From Candidatus Bathyarchaeota archaeon (GTDB lineage: Archaea; Thermoproteota; Bathyarchaeia; 40CM-2-53-6), in assembly GCA_005888745.1 (NCBI GenBank), contig VBBS01000028.1, positions 50,375-114,374 on the forward strand: a DNA stretch of 64,000 bases, read 5' to 3'. Positions 50,704 through 58,636 of this stretch are shown here, piece by piece (the stretch's first letter is position 1; every line of letters begins with the position of its first letter). Under the pieces are notes generated by a model. It was not told where the DNA came from and searched no databases. It saw nothing but the letters and a program-made list of their open reading frames with translations. A program made the translations under genes and the position numbers.

Positions 50704-50805
50704 TCACCTGAAGAGAGGTTGGTTATTGAACCCGATGAATTGGTCGCCTTCTCTTACCTCCCGTGTTAGGCCGTCAACGCTTAGCCCTTTGTTCCTGTAG
50801 TGCAT
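50704..50805 (-). CDS. Very small ORF between rlmE and the next gene, uncertain
   Basis: 33 codons from ATG 50805 (MHYRNKGLSVDGLTREVREG, then DQFIGFNNQPLFR). The protein-like sequence extends upstream in the same frame without a start codon (CIETRKDPLKRRIH) right up to the rlmE stop codon. It may be a small protein with a non-standard start, or an rlmE extension cut off by a TGA. Confidence 0.35.
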   Translation of the reverse strand: MHYRNKGLSVDGLTREVREGDQFIGFNNQPLFR

Positions 50806-50874
50806 GTGGATTCGCCGTTTGAGGGGGTCTTTCCGAGTCTCGATGCACCTGTCAAGAGTGTTATTCGAGGATGG

Positions 50875-51510
50875 TCACGCTTTTGGCTCAGGAGGCATCC
50901 ATTTCATCTTGAAATCTAGGCCGAGGTAGTATACTTCCGAGCTCTCTGGGCGACTCGCTTTGGGTTTTAGCAGTCTGCTCTTCTCGAAAAACTCGTCAGC
51001 CTCGTCCTGAAACCGTCTAAGTTCCGGTCCGTGGAACAGTTTGATGAACGCGTTTCCACCTCTCTTGAGAACCTCCTGCAATATTCTAAGAGCAGCTCTT
51101 GCGAGATCGACTTGTCTAGCATGGTCCACATCCCATGCTCCAATGATGGTTGGTGCCAAGTCTGAAAGAACCACGTCAGCGGGTCCCTTCAACTCGGAAA
51201 TGATTCGCTCCGGTAAGTCCTCCGAGTAAATATCTGCCTCTATCAGCCTCACGTTGGGATAGGGTAGGGGCTCGATCTTCTTGATGTCGACTCCGAGGAC
51301 CAAGCCCTCCGGTCCAACTGCTTCCCTCGCAATCTGCAACCAGCCTCCCGGTTGGGACCCGAGATCGACAACTTTCTGCCCAGGAAGCATGAGCTTGTAT
51401 GTTCTCGTTGTCTGAAGAAGCTTGTACGCCGCTCTGCTCCGATAGCCTTTGAGCTTGGCAAGCTTGTAGTACTGGTCTTTTTTTCTACGCTCAATCCACT
51501 GGTTTGTCAT
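50875..51510 (-). CDS. rlmE: 23S rRNA 2'-O-methyltransferase RlmE/FtsJ
   Basis: 211 residues. KDQYYKLAKLKGYRSRAAYKLLQ is the FtsJ N-terminal signature, VVDLGSQPGGWLQIA the SAM-binding loop (GxxPGG), and LSDLAPTIIGAWDVDH the motif with catalytic Asp; KLFHG carries the Lys and SRPESSEVYYLGLDFK the Glu. The K-D-K-E set is complete. It methylates 2'-OH of a uridine in the large-subunit A loop. Confidence 0.92.
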   Translation of the reverse strand: MTNQWIERRKKDQYYKLAKLKGYRSRAAYKLLQTTRTYKLMLPGQKVVDLGSQPGGWLQIAREAVGPEGLVLGVDIKKIEPLPYPNVRLIEADIYSEDLPERIISELKGPADVVLSDLAPTIIGAWDVDHARQVDLARAALRILQEVLKRGGNAFIKLFHGPELRRFQDEADEFFEKSRLLKPKASRPESSEVYYLGLDFKMKWMPPEPKA

Positions 51511-51528
51511 AATGATAATAATGGAGTC

Positions 51529-51831
51529 CTAGCTGACACGGGCCCCGTTTGGAACTTCCCTGTCGAGAAGCATCCCCTCCGATTTCTCCCCAGCAAACCT
51601 GGCAGGCTTAAGGTTCAGAAGGAAGGCCACTCTCTTGTTCATCAATTCCTCCGCATTGTAGTGTCCGACGAGGCCTGTTACGGTCTGCCGCTTTCCCTGA
51701 GGGCCAAAATCAACAAGCACCTTGTACAGCTTTTCAGTTCGGGGAACGCGCGAGACCTCGACAACTACTCCGACTCGGATTTCTAGCTTCTTGAATTCGT
51801 CTATCGATACCTCTTCGGCCGGATCGTCCAT
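51529..51831 (-). CDS. tRNA-binding (MetRS C-terminal/Trbp111-like) OB-fold protein
   Basis: 100 residues from ATG 51831: KLEIRVGVVVEVSRVPRTEKLYKVLVDFG, RQTVTGLVGHYNAEELMNKRVAFLLNLKPARFAGEKSEGMLL, in pieces. This is the tRNA-binding OB fold found alone or at the end of methionyl-tRNA synthetase. It sits between rlmE and an M16 peptidase gene on the same strand. It may be a free MetRS beta subunit. Confidence 0.88.
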   Translation of the reverse strand: MDDPAEEVSIDEFKKLEIRVGVVVEVSRVPRTEKLYKVLVDFGPQGKRQTVTGLVGHYNAEELMNKRVAFLLNLKPARFAGEKSEGMLLDREVPNGARVS

Positions 51832-51874
51832 GATTGTCCGTGAGACAAGGCGGCTTTTAGGGTTTGGAGCTTCG

Positions 51875-53140
51875 CTACGCCTTAGCCTTTGGCCCGACAA
51901 TCACGGTCGAGGTTCGCGATGGCTGCAGATATTTGCCAGCCATCTCTTGAAGTTGGCCTATGCTGATCTTGCGGAAGAGCTGTCGCCTCCTCGCGAAATA
52001 ATCCAGTCCGAGTCCATGGTGAACGAGATTATGGCTTGTCCGGGCGATTCCCTCCGTAGACTCCAGCTCCATCAATGCCGAACCTGTCTGGTTTTCCTTA
52101 GCATCCTCAAGCTCCTGCTCGAGAACTGGCTCGTCGATCACCCTCTTGATCTCCTCTTCCATCAGCTTTCTGGCGCGGTCCACGCTCTTCGGATTCACCC
52201 CGGCGAGGGCTGTCCAATTGCCGCCTTGAAGACCGGCGTTGAGAAACGAAGTGCATGAATATGCCAGCCCTTCTTTGTCCCGGACCCTTTGACCAAGTCT
52301 TCCCATGAAGCCCAGTTCACCCAATATCGTGTTCAGTAAGTTAAGTGGCTCATAGTCCGGGTCCAGCCGCGCGACAGCTAGTGCTCCCGTCAAGATTTCC
52401 GTCTGAGTCTTGTAAGGCATGACAATCTCCTTCCTAGAGGGATTTCGTGGAGCTCCTGAAACGGTCTTCATTCTTGAGGAGTCTTCTCTTTCACCGAAAG
52501 TGCGGCCACTCCATTTCAGTGCCTGGTCGGATTTGAATTGTCCCGCGAAGGCTATGATGACGGGAGCCTTGGCTAGGTGATCATGAAAGTAATCAACCAA
52601 GCTGGCCCTCTCAATCTTCTTGACACTCTCGGCGGTCCCGAACTTGTCTTGACTGTAAGGGTGGTTTCTCGGATAAACCATTGCAAGCAGCTCACGGATT
52701 CCTCTCCTTGTAGGGTCGTCATCTCTAAGACGGATGTCTGTTAACAATTCTTCCTTCTCCTTCTCCACATCCCTCCTTTCAAACGAGGGCTTGGTGAGGC
52801 ATTCCGATAGAATATCCAGGACTCTCTTCATCCAGGGAGTCGTCATCCGTGCTTGGAACAATATCGCGTCAGGTGTGTTACGGAAGCTGATTGCCGCTCC
52901 AACGGACTCTAAGGAATCGGCGATCTTCTCTGAACGTAGATTCCGTGATCCTCGAATCAAGAGCCTGGTTGCAAGCTCTGCTATTCCATGGTGGTTCCTA
53001 GGCTCTAGCGGGGTCCCGGTTCTGATGCTTCCATGGACTGCAACCGTGGGATTGTCAGTGGTCGGGTAAAGTAGGCATCTTACCCCCCTGGCGATCGAGT
53101 CTTCCTCGACGAGTTTGGGAAGGTCGGAATCAATGCCCAT
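51875..53140 (-). CDS. M16-family peptidase homologue lacking the zinc motif
   Basis: 421 residues of pitrilysin-like fold (VEEDSIARGVRCLLYPTTDNPTVAVHGSIRTGTPLEP; NLRSEKIADSLESVGAAISF; ELGFMGRLGQRVRDKEGLAYSCTSFLNAGLQGG; ESTEGIARTSHNLVHHG). The place of HxxEH reads HHGIAELATRLL, so one zinc ligand His is missing, whereas the R/Y pair of inactive partners is present near the C-terminal domain. Typically such a subunit pairs with an active one; the upstream gene (overlap 11 bp) is that partner. Confidence 0.88.
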   Translation of the reverse strand: MGIDSDLPKLVEEDSIARGVRCLLYPTTDNPTVAVHGSIRTGTPLEPRNHHGIAELATRLLIRGSRNLRSEKIADSLESVGAAISFRNTPDAILFQARMTTPWMKRVLDILSECLTKPSFERRDVEKEKEELLTDIRLRDDDPTRRGIRELLAMVYPRNHPYSQDKFGTAESVKKIERASLVDYFHDHLAKAPVIIAFAGQFKSDQALKWSGRTFGEREDSSRMKTVSGAPRNPSRKEIVMPYKTQTEILTGALAVARLDPDYEPLNLLNTILGELGFMGRLGQRVRDKEGLAYSCTSFLNAGLQGGNWTALAGVNPKSVDRARKLMEEEIKRVIDEPVLEQELEDAKENQTGSALMELESTEGIARTSHNLVHHGLGLDYFARRRQLFRKISIGQLQEMAGKYLQPSRTSTVIVGPKAKA

Positions 53141-54443
53141 GAGCGTTCCTCTCGCCTATTGTCCTACAAACAGTCCTGTTCTCGGGGGTCAGATACTTCT
53201 TTGCGACCTCCGAGATCTTCTGTGCGGTTATCTTTGACAGTTTGTCAACCAGTTTCGTCATCGTCTCGAATGATATGACGAGTTCGAAGATTCCTATAAC
53301 AAATCCCTGACGAGCAACTCCATCAAAGGTGTATGAGTACTGTGACCGGATCTGAGCCAGCGATCTGTCTAGCTCGTGTCTGCTCGGCGGTGCAGTCTTT
53401 ATTCCTTCGATTTCGTCGAATAAAAGTTTCTCGGCCTTGTCAATGTTGACTCCGTCCCAGACTGTGAGGTCGAGAGCGAAGACTGAGGGGTCGATGGTTG
53501 GAAAGAATTCTGAGGAAGCTTGAGTAGCAATCTTCTTCTCAACGAGTGCCCTGTAGAGCCTGGCACTTCGTCCAGATGTCTGACCGGGGCCGAATGCGAA
53601 GAGTCGTACTCCGCTGAGAACCGCGTCCAGCATCATCAGTCCGTAAACGTCTTCGTTTCCAAAGCCTGGGGTGTGGTAGGCGACCTTGATGTAGTCAGCC
53701 TCGGACGGCATTCGCAACTCTACCCGTCTTTCCCCGGTCTGAGTAGGCTCTACAATGTTGGGCTCAGGCGGCTTCTCAGCTTTGGAGAGGGGCGAGAAGC
53801 TTTCTTCGATCTTGGGCAGAATCTTCTTCGGAGAAAAAGGCCCCGCTACAACCAGCATTGCGTTGCCCGGTGCGTAATATCGCCGGTAGTGTTCGAAGAG
53901 GTCATCTCGAGTGATGCGTTGGAGATCGGGCTTTGTCCCGCCTTCCGACCACCTGTAAGGATGGTATCGGAACGTTGTGAGGAATAGTTCTTCTGTCGCT
54001 ATGAATTCGGGATCGTTCTCGTTTCCCTCTCTTTCCGAGACAACGACCGATCGTTCCGATTCAACTTCGCGAGGATCGAAAGCGGCGTTCATCATCCTCT
54101 CCGATTCGATCAATAACCCTGTCTCGATATGGTCCGCAGGCAGGATTTCGTAGTAGGCAGTGAAATCTTTTGATGTGAACCCGTTGTATTCTCCTCCCAC
54201 TCTACTGACGAGGCGTCCGATGTCCCCCTTAGCGAGCTTGCCCCCGCCTTTGAAGAGCATATGTTCGACCCAGTGAGATATCCCCGTGAGGCCAGGCCTC
54301 TCGTTTCTTGAGCCCACTCGGTAGATGGTCCAGCAACCAGCGACTGGGGCGTTCGGGATCTCTCGAATGAGGACCTTCAGTCCGTTATCTAGCGTTGACC
54401 TTGTTACCTGAAGCTCGCGCGGAAGAAATGCGGTGGTTTCCAT
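53130..54443 (-). CDS. M16-family zinc peptidase (catalytic subunit)
   Basis: 437 residues. The inverted zinc motif is GISHWVEHMLFKGG (HxxEH), with the downstream Glu in the ESERSVVVSEREGNENDPE region about 75 residues later. RYYAPGNAMLVVAGPFSPKKIL, and DVYGLMMLDAVLSGVRLFAFGPGQTSGRSARLYRALVEKKIAT (pieces) match bacterial M16B proteins. With the non-catalytic neighbour it would form a clam-shell peptidase acting on small proteins or peptides. The two genes overlap by 11 bp. Confidence 0.9.
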   Translation of the reverse strand: METTAFLPRELQVTRSTLDNGLKVLIREIPNAPVAGCWTIYRVGSRNERPGLTGISHWVEHMLFKGGGKLAKGDIGRLVSRVGGEYNGFTSKDFTAYYEILPADHIETGLLIESERMMNAAFDPREVESERSVVVSEREGNENDPEFIATEELFLTTFRYHPYRWSEGGTKPDLQRITRDDLFEHYRRYYAPGNAMLVVAGPFSPKKILPKIEESFSPLSKAEKPPEPNIVEPTQTGERRVELRMPSEADYIKVAYHTPGFGNEDVYGLMMLDAVLSGVRLFAFGPGQTSGRSARLYRALVEKKIATQASSEFFPTIDPSVFALDLTVWDGVNIDKAEKLLFDEIEGIKTAPPSRHELDRSLAQIRSQYSYTFDGVARQGFVIGIFELVISFETMTKLVDKLSKITAQKISEVAKKYLTPENRTVCRTIGERNAHGH

Positions 54444-54475
54444 TTTCGGATGCTACTTTTTCCTTGTTGTGATAC

Positions 54476-55084
54476 CTATTCCGCCATTTCACTCAAGCCA
54501 GCGAGTTCCTCGAACTGTTTCCTTGTAATTGCGTCCATGTCGAGAAGTCTCTGTGCCACGGTCGAGATTTTTGCGACTGTGTGCAGTTTGACTCCTTCCT
54601 TCATGAGATGCTGTTCTCCTCCTTCCTGCCTGTCGAGAACAACGAGTGCATTTTCGACAACGCCTCCTTCTCCGCGAATGCTCTGTAGGGCCGTGAGAAT
54701 ATTCTTGCCAGTCGTAATCACGTCGTCGATAAGTAGAACCCTGTCGCCTGGAGTTAGTATTCCCTCGACCGTTTTTTCTCTCCCGTGTAGTTTGATATCC
54801 TTCCTCGTGTAGACGAGAGGCTTGGACAGGGCGTAGGCAAGTACGGCGGCCCAGGGTAGCCCACCTGTTGGGATGCCTCCTATCTTGTCGATCCCCTCGA
54901 TGGACTTGGCACTTTTTGCCAAGAGATCCATGCATGTGCGAAACGCATCAGGAAAGCTCGGAATCACGCGGAGGTCCAAGTAGTATGGACTGATCCTGCC
55001 TCCTGACAATGTGAACATTCCAAACTGCAATGCTCCAGTTCTCACGAGCATCTTGGAGAAATCATCTTCAAGAGAACGCGGCAT
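54476..55084 (-). CDS. pyrE: Orotate phosphoribosyltransferase
   Basis: 202 residues. GALQFGMFTLSGGRISPYYLDLR is the N-terminal signature, GIPTGGLPWAAVLAYALSKPLVYTRKDIKLHGREKTVEGIL contains the Lys and loop residues that hold PRPP, and RVLLIDDVITTGKNILTAL is the PRPP-binding motif. It makes OMP from orotate in pyrimidine synthesis. The pyrD 3' end is at 63.7 kb, so the pathway is split in this genome. Confidence 0.93.
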   Translation of the reverse strand: MPRSLEDDFSKMLVRTGALQFGMFTLSGGRISPYYLDLRVIPSFPDAFRTCMDLLAKSAKSIEGIDKIGGIPTGGLPWAAVLAYALSKPLVYTRKDIKLHGREKTVEGILTPGDRVLLIDDVITTGKNILTALQSIRGEGGVVENALVVLDRQEGGEQHLMKEGVKLHTVAKISTVAQRLLDMDAITRKQFEELAGLSEMAE

Positions 55085-55163
55085 CTATAGACTCATCAAT
55101 CCATCTTTTGACTTTAAAAGACGCGTGAAGCCTTTGCGCATGAGCTGTCGGGTTCAGGTATAG

Positions 55164-56435
55164 CGATTTAAAGCCAAGCTCAAGATACAACGACAGCGGG
55201 GAGCAAATTCGGAACTCTGGATTCCTTACGGCGAAACTGATATTCCGATCAGAGTTCCCGATGACAATTTCTATAGGATTCTGGAACCCAAGAAACCAGC
55301 TGCGACCACAAACCTCTCCGTTCAGATCGACGAGTCTCTCTCTCGTCCCGTCAATGACTTTTCGATTTCCAGCATTCTAAAACCGGGGTCAACCGTTGGT
55401 GTTCTGATAGACCCCATCGTTCCTTTGCACGTTCAGCAGCAGGCGATTGAGATAATCAGGACGAAGCTAGTGAGCCTTGGGGTTACAGAGGTCAAGTTAT
55501 TCTCTCGCAGTCGAACATCAAACGTGGAGGCTCGAGCGTCCTCAGTCGACCGTGGCGTTAAGAGCATTGACCCCAAAGGGGGAGCTTTTACCGATGTTGG
55601 CAAAACTAGTCAAGGGACTAGTGTCCTTCTCGAAAGCGAACTTCTCGCTTGCGATGTAAAAATTAGCCTGAGTATGGTTACCCCTCACTTTGCGAGCGGT
55701 TTCACAGGCGGACCCGATATTCTGCTTCCAGGTGCATCGTCCCTAGAGACGATTGCGAAGAACAGAGCACTGATGGTCAAGGGTGTCCCAAACCCGGGTC
55801 AAACTGTAGAGAACCTGGTGCTCTCAGACGCGTTTGAGGCCTACAAGATGGCGGGCGTCTTCTACAGCCTCACCTTCGTGCCTGATGGCTGGGGGGGAAT
55901 CGACTCGGTTTTCTCAGGAGAGCTGGAAGCTGTGTTTCGGGAGGCGGTCCCGCGGTATCTGCAGGTTCACAGTCCAAGAGTAGACCGGAGGTCCGACGTT
56001 GTCGTCGTTGCCGCCGGAAGGTTGTTGGGCATGGACCTCTACCATGGTGTCCGTGTCCTCTCCAACGCCTTCGGAGCGGTAAGGAAAGAAGGAACGATCA
56101 TCCTTGTTGCGGAGTGCTCGAAGGGCATCGGAGACCAAGGCTTCCTAGAATTCTCCAGACGATTCCCGGAAAAGACGGAGCTAGTCTCAGAGCTTCGGCA
56201 CAAGTTCAAGCTTGGAAGCCATGTCTCACTCTTCCTACAAGACGCTTTGGAGAGGCACAGAATACAACTCGTATCTGTACTCCCAGATCTTTACGCCAGA
56301 GACTCGTTTAGGTTGAAGCCCTCGCGAACGGCGTCGGGCGCCGTCCAACAATCCATTCGAGTAGAGGGAAAGGAAGCAAGAATCCTGATCATAACCAGAG
56401 GAGACCTGACTCTGCCAACGGTCACACCAGCCTAG
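55164..56435 (+). CDS. larA: LarA-family nickel-pincer lactate racemase-like protein (DUF2088), no standard start codon
   Basis: The canonical-start frame begins at TTG 55425, but an uninterrupted frame runs 87 codons upstream. It reads ELWIPYGETDIPIRVPDDNFYRILEP, the invariable start of LarA proteins, with no ATG, GTG or TTG; an in-frame TAG at 55161 ends it. TTTAAAG at 55168-55174 is a possible TATA box, and GGGGAG lies at 55198-55203. The rest has TPHFASGFTGGPDILLPGASSLETI with the cofactor-binding His and KNRALMVKGVPNPGQT. It probably interconverts 2-hydroxyacid stereoisomers using the nickel-pincer cofactor made with LarC (1.7 kb). The protein may start at a non-standard codon or be a damaged gene. 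Confidence 0.8.
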   Translation, partial: RFKAKLKIQRQRGANSELWIPYGETDIPIRVPDDNFYRILEPKKPAATTNLSVQIDESLSRPVNDFSISSILKPGSTVGVLIDPIVPLHVQQQAIEIIRTKLVSLGVTEVKLFSRSRTSNVEARASSVDRGVKSIDPKGGAFTDVGKTSQGTSVLLESELLACDVKISLSMVTPHFASGFTGGPDILLPGASSLETIAKNRALMVKGVPNPGQTVENLVLSDAFEAYKMAGVFYSLTFVPDGWGGIDSVFSGELEAVFREAVPRYLQVHSPRVDRRSDVVVVAAGRLLGMDLYHGVRVLSNAFGAVRKEGTIILVAECSKGIGDQGFLEFSRRFPEKTELVSELRHKFKLGSHVSLFLQDALERHRIQLVSVLPDLYARDSFRLKPSRTASGAVQQSIRVEGKEARILIITRGDLTLPTVTPA

Positions 56436-56477
56436 GAAACACCTGGTAGAGAACCGATTTGAGGAGTCCATAGGCCG

Positions 56478-58484
56478 ATGAGAATTGGAAAAACCCGCTT
56501 GCTTGCAATCTCCCTGCTGATGCTACTCTCAATCTCTCAAGCAAGTGGCCAGTATTCTCAGTCCAGCTCGCCGGAAGCTGTTGCCGCGTCCCGACTAGTT
56601 CCCCTAACCATCAAGGTTGTTCTTCTCGGCTTTTCCAGCACAGACCTGAACTCTTCCTACTTGACGAGTGGCATAAACTCAATTCCTGTCAAGTACCAGC
56701 AGGTTCTGCAGGGACCCATCAACACCGGAGTCATGTACAATTTCACATATCAATACGTGTATGAAGCGGCAAGCTCGGCTCTCGTCCAAAGTTTTGCCAG
56801 ATATGTAAATTCCACCGGAAAGCCGCAAGATACAGTTCCGGGCACGCCTCCTCCTTTTTTCGGTAATCCAGCTCTTAACAAGACTGGCAGAAAGGTGAGC
56901 CTGGTTCACAACTACTTCTACGATGCGAGCAAAGTGGAGAACTGGCTTATCTCAAACCAGACCCTTTTTGGAGCGATTCCAAACCCTGGATACACTCTTT
57001 TCATTGCAAATCTCAATAGGACAATAATACCGTCGTTGTCATACCAGCAATACCAAGCCTACACTGTAAACTGTCCATGTAGCAGTACCCTTGCAGCTCA
57101 AGCCCATTACTACAATCGAACAGCAACCGATCCGGACCTCCGTATGAATTTGACCCGGCACTATATGACGGGATGGGGCGGGACCGGGAGAATCTACTAC
57201 ATGGATCTGTCCGCAGGCACAAGTTATTGGACGAACGAGCTTCCGATCCAGGTTGCGGCGGGTGCCAGAGGAGTAAATCTCTCGACGCCCTACGGTCGGA
57301 TTTGGGCCGCCGAGTTCGTCAACGACTACATAGCCGGTGCAGTCGACAATCTATTCGCCGCGGACCAGCTCTATCCTGTTACATATGCCCAAAAATACAA
57401 CTTCCAACTATTCGTGTTTGATAACCGAACAGCTCCAGAAAGGGCAAAGGGACCTAAGATCTCCACAACACTCGACACTACAATGGTTCAGAGCGAACTC
57501 GCAGGGCTTCTCCCATTTGCCACGGTCACGGTCGCCGCAAAGTTCTCAAACATCACAGCGTATCCCCAACTTGCGGCCGTTGTTGCGAACGCAACAACCA
57601 AAGTCAAGGACCCCGTTCTATCCGTTCCGATAGTTGACACTAGGCTTGTCTGGAACTGGCTATCAACCTATGGCCTGGGACACATAACCCAATTCATCAA
57701 TGCAACCCATACAACGTCTCAGTATGATATCCCCGGCTTTCTCTTCGCATTCCAGGGAAACTACACCTTCGCCTTCACCTTCAAGGAAAATATCGCGCTA
57801 TCTGAACCGCCGGGGTCCATCGGCGGGATTGCGTTGGGCGACATGATTCTGGCGAACCAATCAAATTCCTCCCTAACCGCTGGAGACAATGCCTTTCCCA
57901 AACAACCAGGAACAGGCGTCGGCTTCACGCGCGCAGCAATCCACGAACTCGGGCACATGCTGGGGCTAAATCACCCATTCATCTACGATCAAACCGAGGA
58001 TTTCACAAACAGTGTAATGGCTTACTACCCAGATTCCAATACGTACAGTCAATTTGACAAAGACACCATCCTCAGAGGAATCAATGACGAGCTCCTGATT
58101 ATTGCGCAAGACGCCCTCGCTGTTACAGGAAACAGCTTGGTCAATAGCGGAACAATCGCCGCCGCAAACCAGGAAATGGCCCTTGCAAATCAACACTATT
58201 CCATAATGGATTATGCCGGCGCGGTACAACACTCGTTGGCGGCGGCTATGAACGCTCTCCAGGCTGAGCGAAGCGGTTCACTCTTCTCTGCCGGACTCGT
58301 CTTTGGATTGATCGGACTCGCAGTGGGCGGGGTGATTGGACTCCTCGCGGGATTCCTTTTCTTTAGGAAGCGAAAGGTCACACCTGCGATTGGGTACAAT
58401 CTCTGTTCGACCTGCCAGCAGCCTGTTCGTTGGGACCCTGTGCAAATGAAATGGTATTGCGATAGATGCCAGAAACCCGTCTAG
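56478..58484 (+). CDS. Membrane-bound metzincin metallopeptidase with cytoplasmic zinc ribbon
   Basis: 668 residues. A signal peptide spans 1-24. The exported part is rich in Asn-X-Ser/Thr and holds HELGHMLGLNH (residues 489-499), the full zinc motif HExxHxxGxxH of metzincins, followed by the Met-turn SVMAYYP near residue 514. A membrane segment lies at about 596-625, then a basic stop (FFRKRK) and a C-terminal LCSTCQQPVRWDPVQMKWYCDRC zinc ribbon that would be inside the cell. It probably processes surface or extracellular proteins. The combination with an inside zinc ribbon is unusual. Confidence 0.82.
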   Translation: MRIGKTRLLAISLLMLLSISQASGQYSQSSSPEAVAASRLVPLTIKVVLLGFSSTDLNSSYLTSGINSIPVKYQQVLQGPINTGVMYNFTYQYVYEAASSALVQSFARYVNSTGKPQDTVPGTPPPFFGNPALNKTGRKVSLVHNYFYDASKVENWLISNQTLFGAIPNPGYTLFIANLNRTIIPSLSYQQYQAYTVNCPCSSTLAAQAHYYNRTATDPDLRMNLTRHYMTGWGGTGRIYYMDLSAGTSYWTNELPIQVAAGARGVNLSTPYGRIWAAEFVNDYIAGAVDNLFAADQLYPVTYAQKYNFQLFVFDNRTAPERAKGPKISTTLDTTMVQSELAGLLPFATVTVAAKFSNITAYPQLAAVVANATTKVKDPVLSVPIVDTRLVWNWLSTYGLGHITQFINATHTTSQYDIPGFLFAFQGNYTFAFTFKENIALSEPPGSIGGIALGDMILANQSNSSLTAGDNAFPKQPGTGVGFTRAAIHELGHMLGLNHPFIYDQTEDFTNSVMAYYPDSNTYSQFDKDTILRGINDELLIIAQDALAVTGNSLVNSGTIAAANQEMALANQHYSIMDYAGAVQHSLAAAMNALQAERSGSLFSAGLVFGLIGLAVGGVIGLLAGFLFFRKRKVTPAIGYNLCSTCQQPVRWDPVQMKWYCDRCQKPV

Positions 58485-58636
58485 AAAAGACGCTTCGATC
58501 GATCGGGCAAAACCTAGAAGAGATAGTCGTAGCTATCTTTGAACCTTTCTCGGAAAAGAAATTCTCCGTCTGTGGCGGTACGTATAATAAGGGAAATCGG
58601 CGGTTTCCCTGAAACTCAGGGAGATTTGGAAACTAG

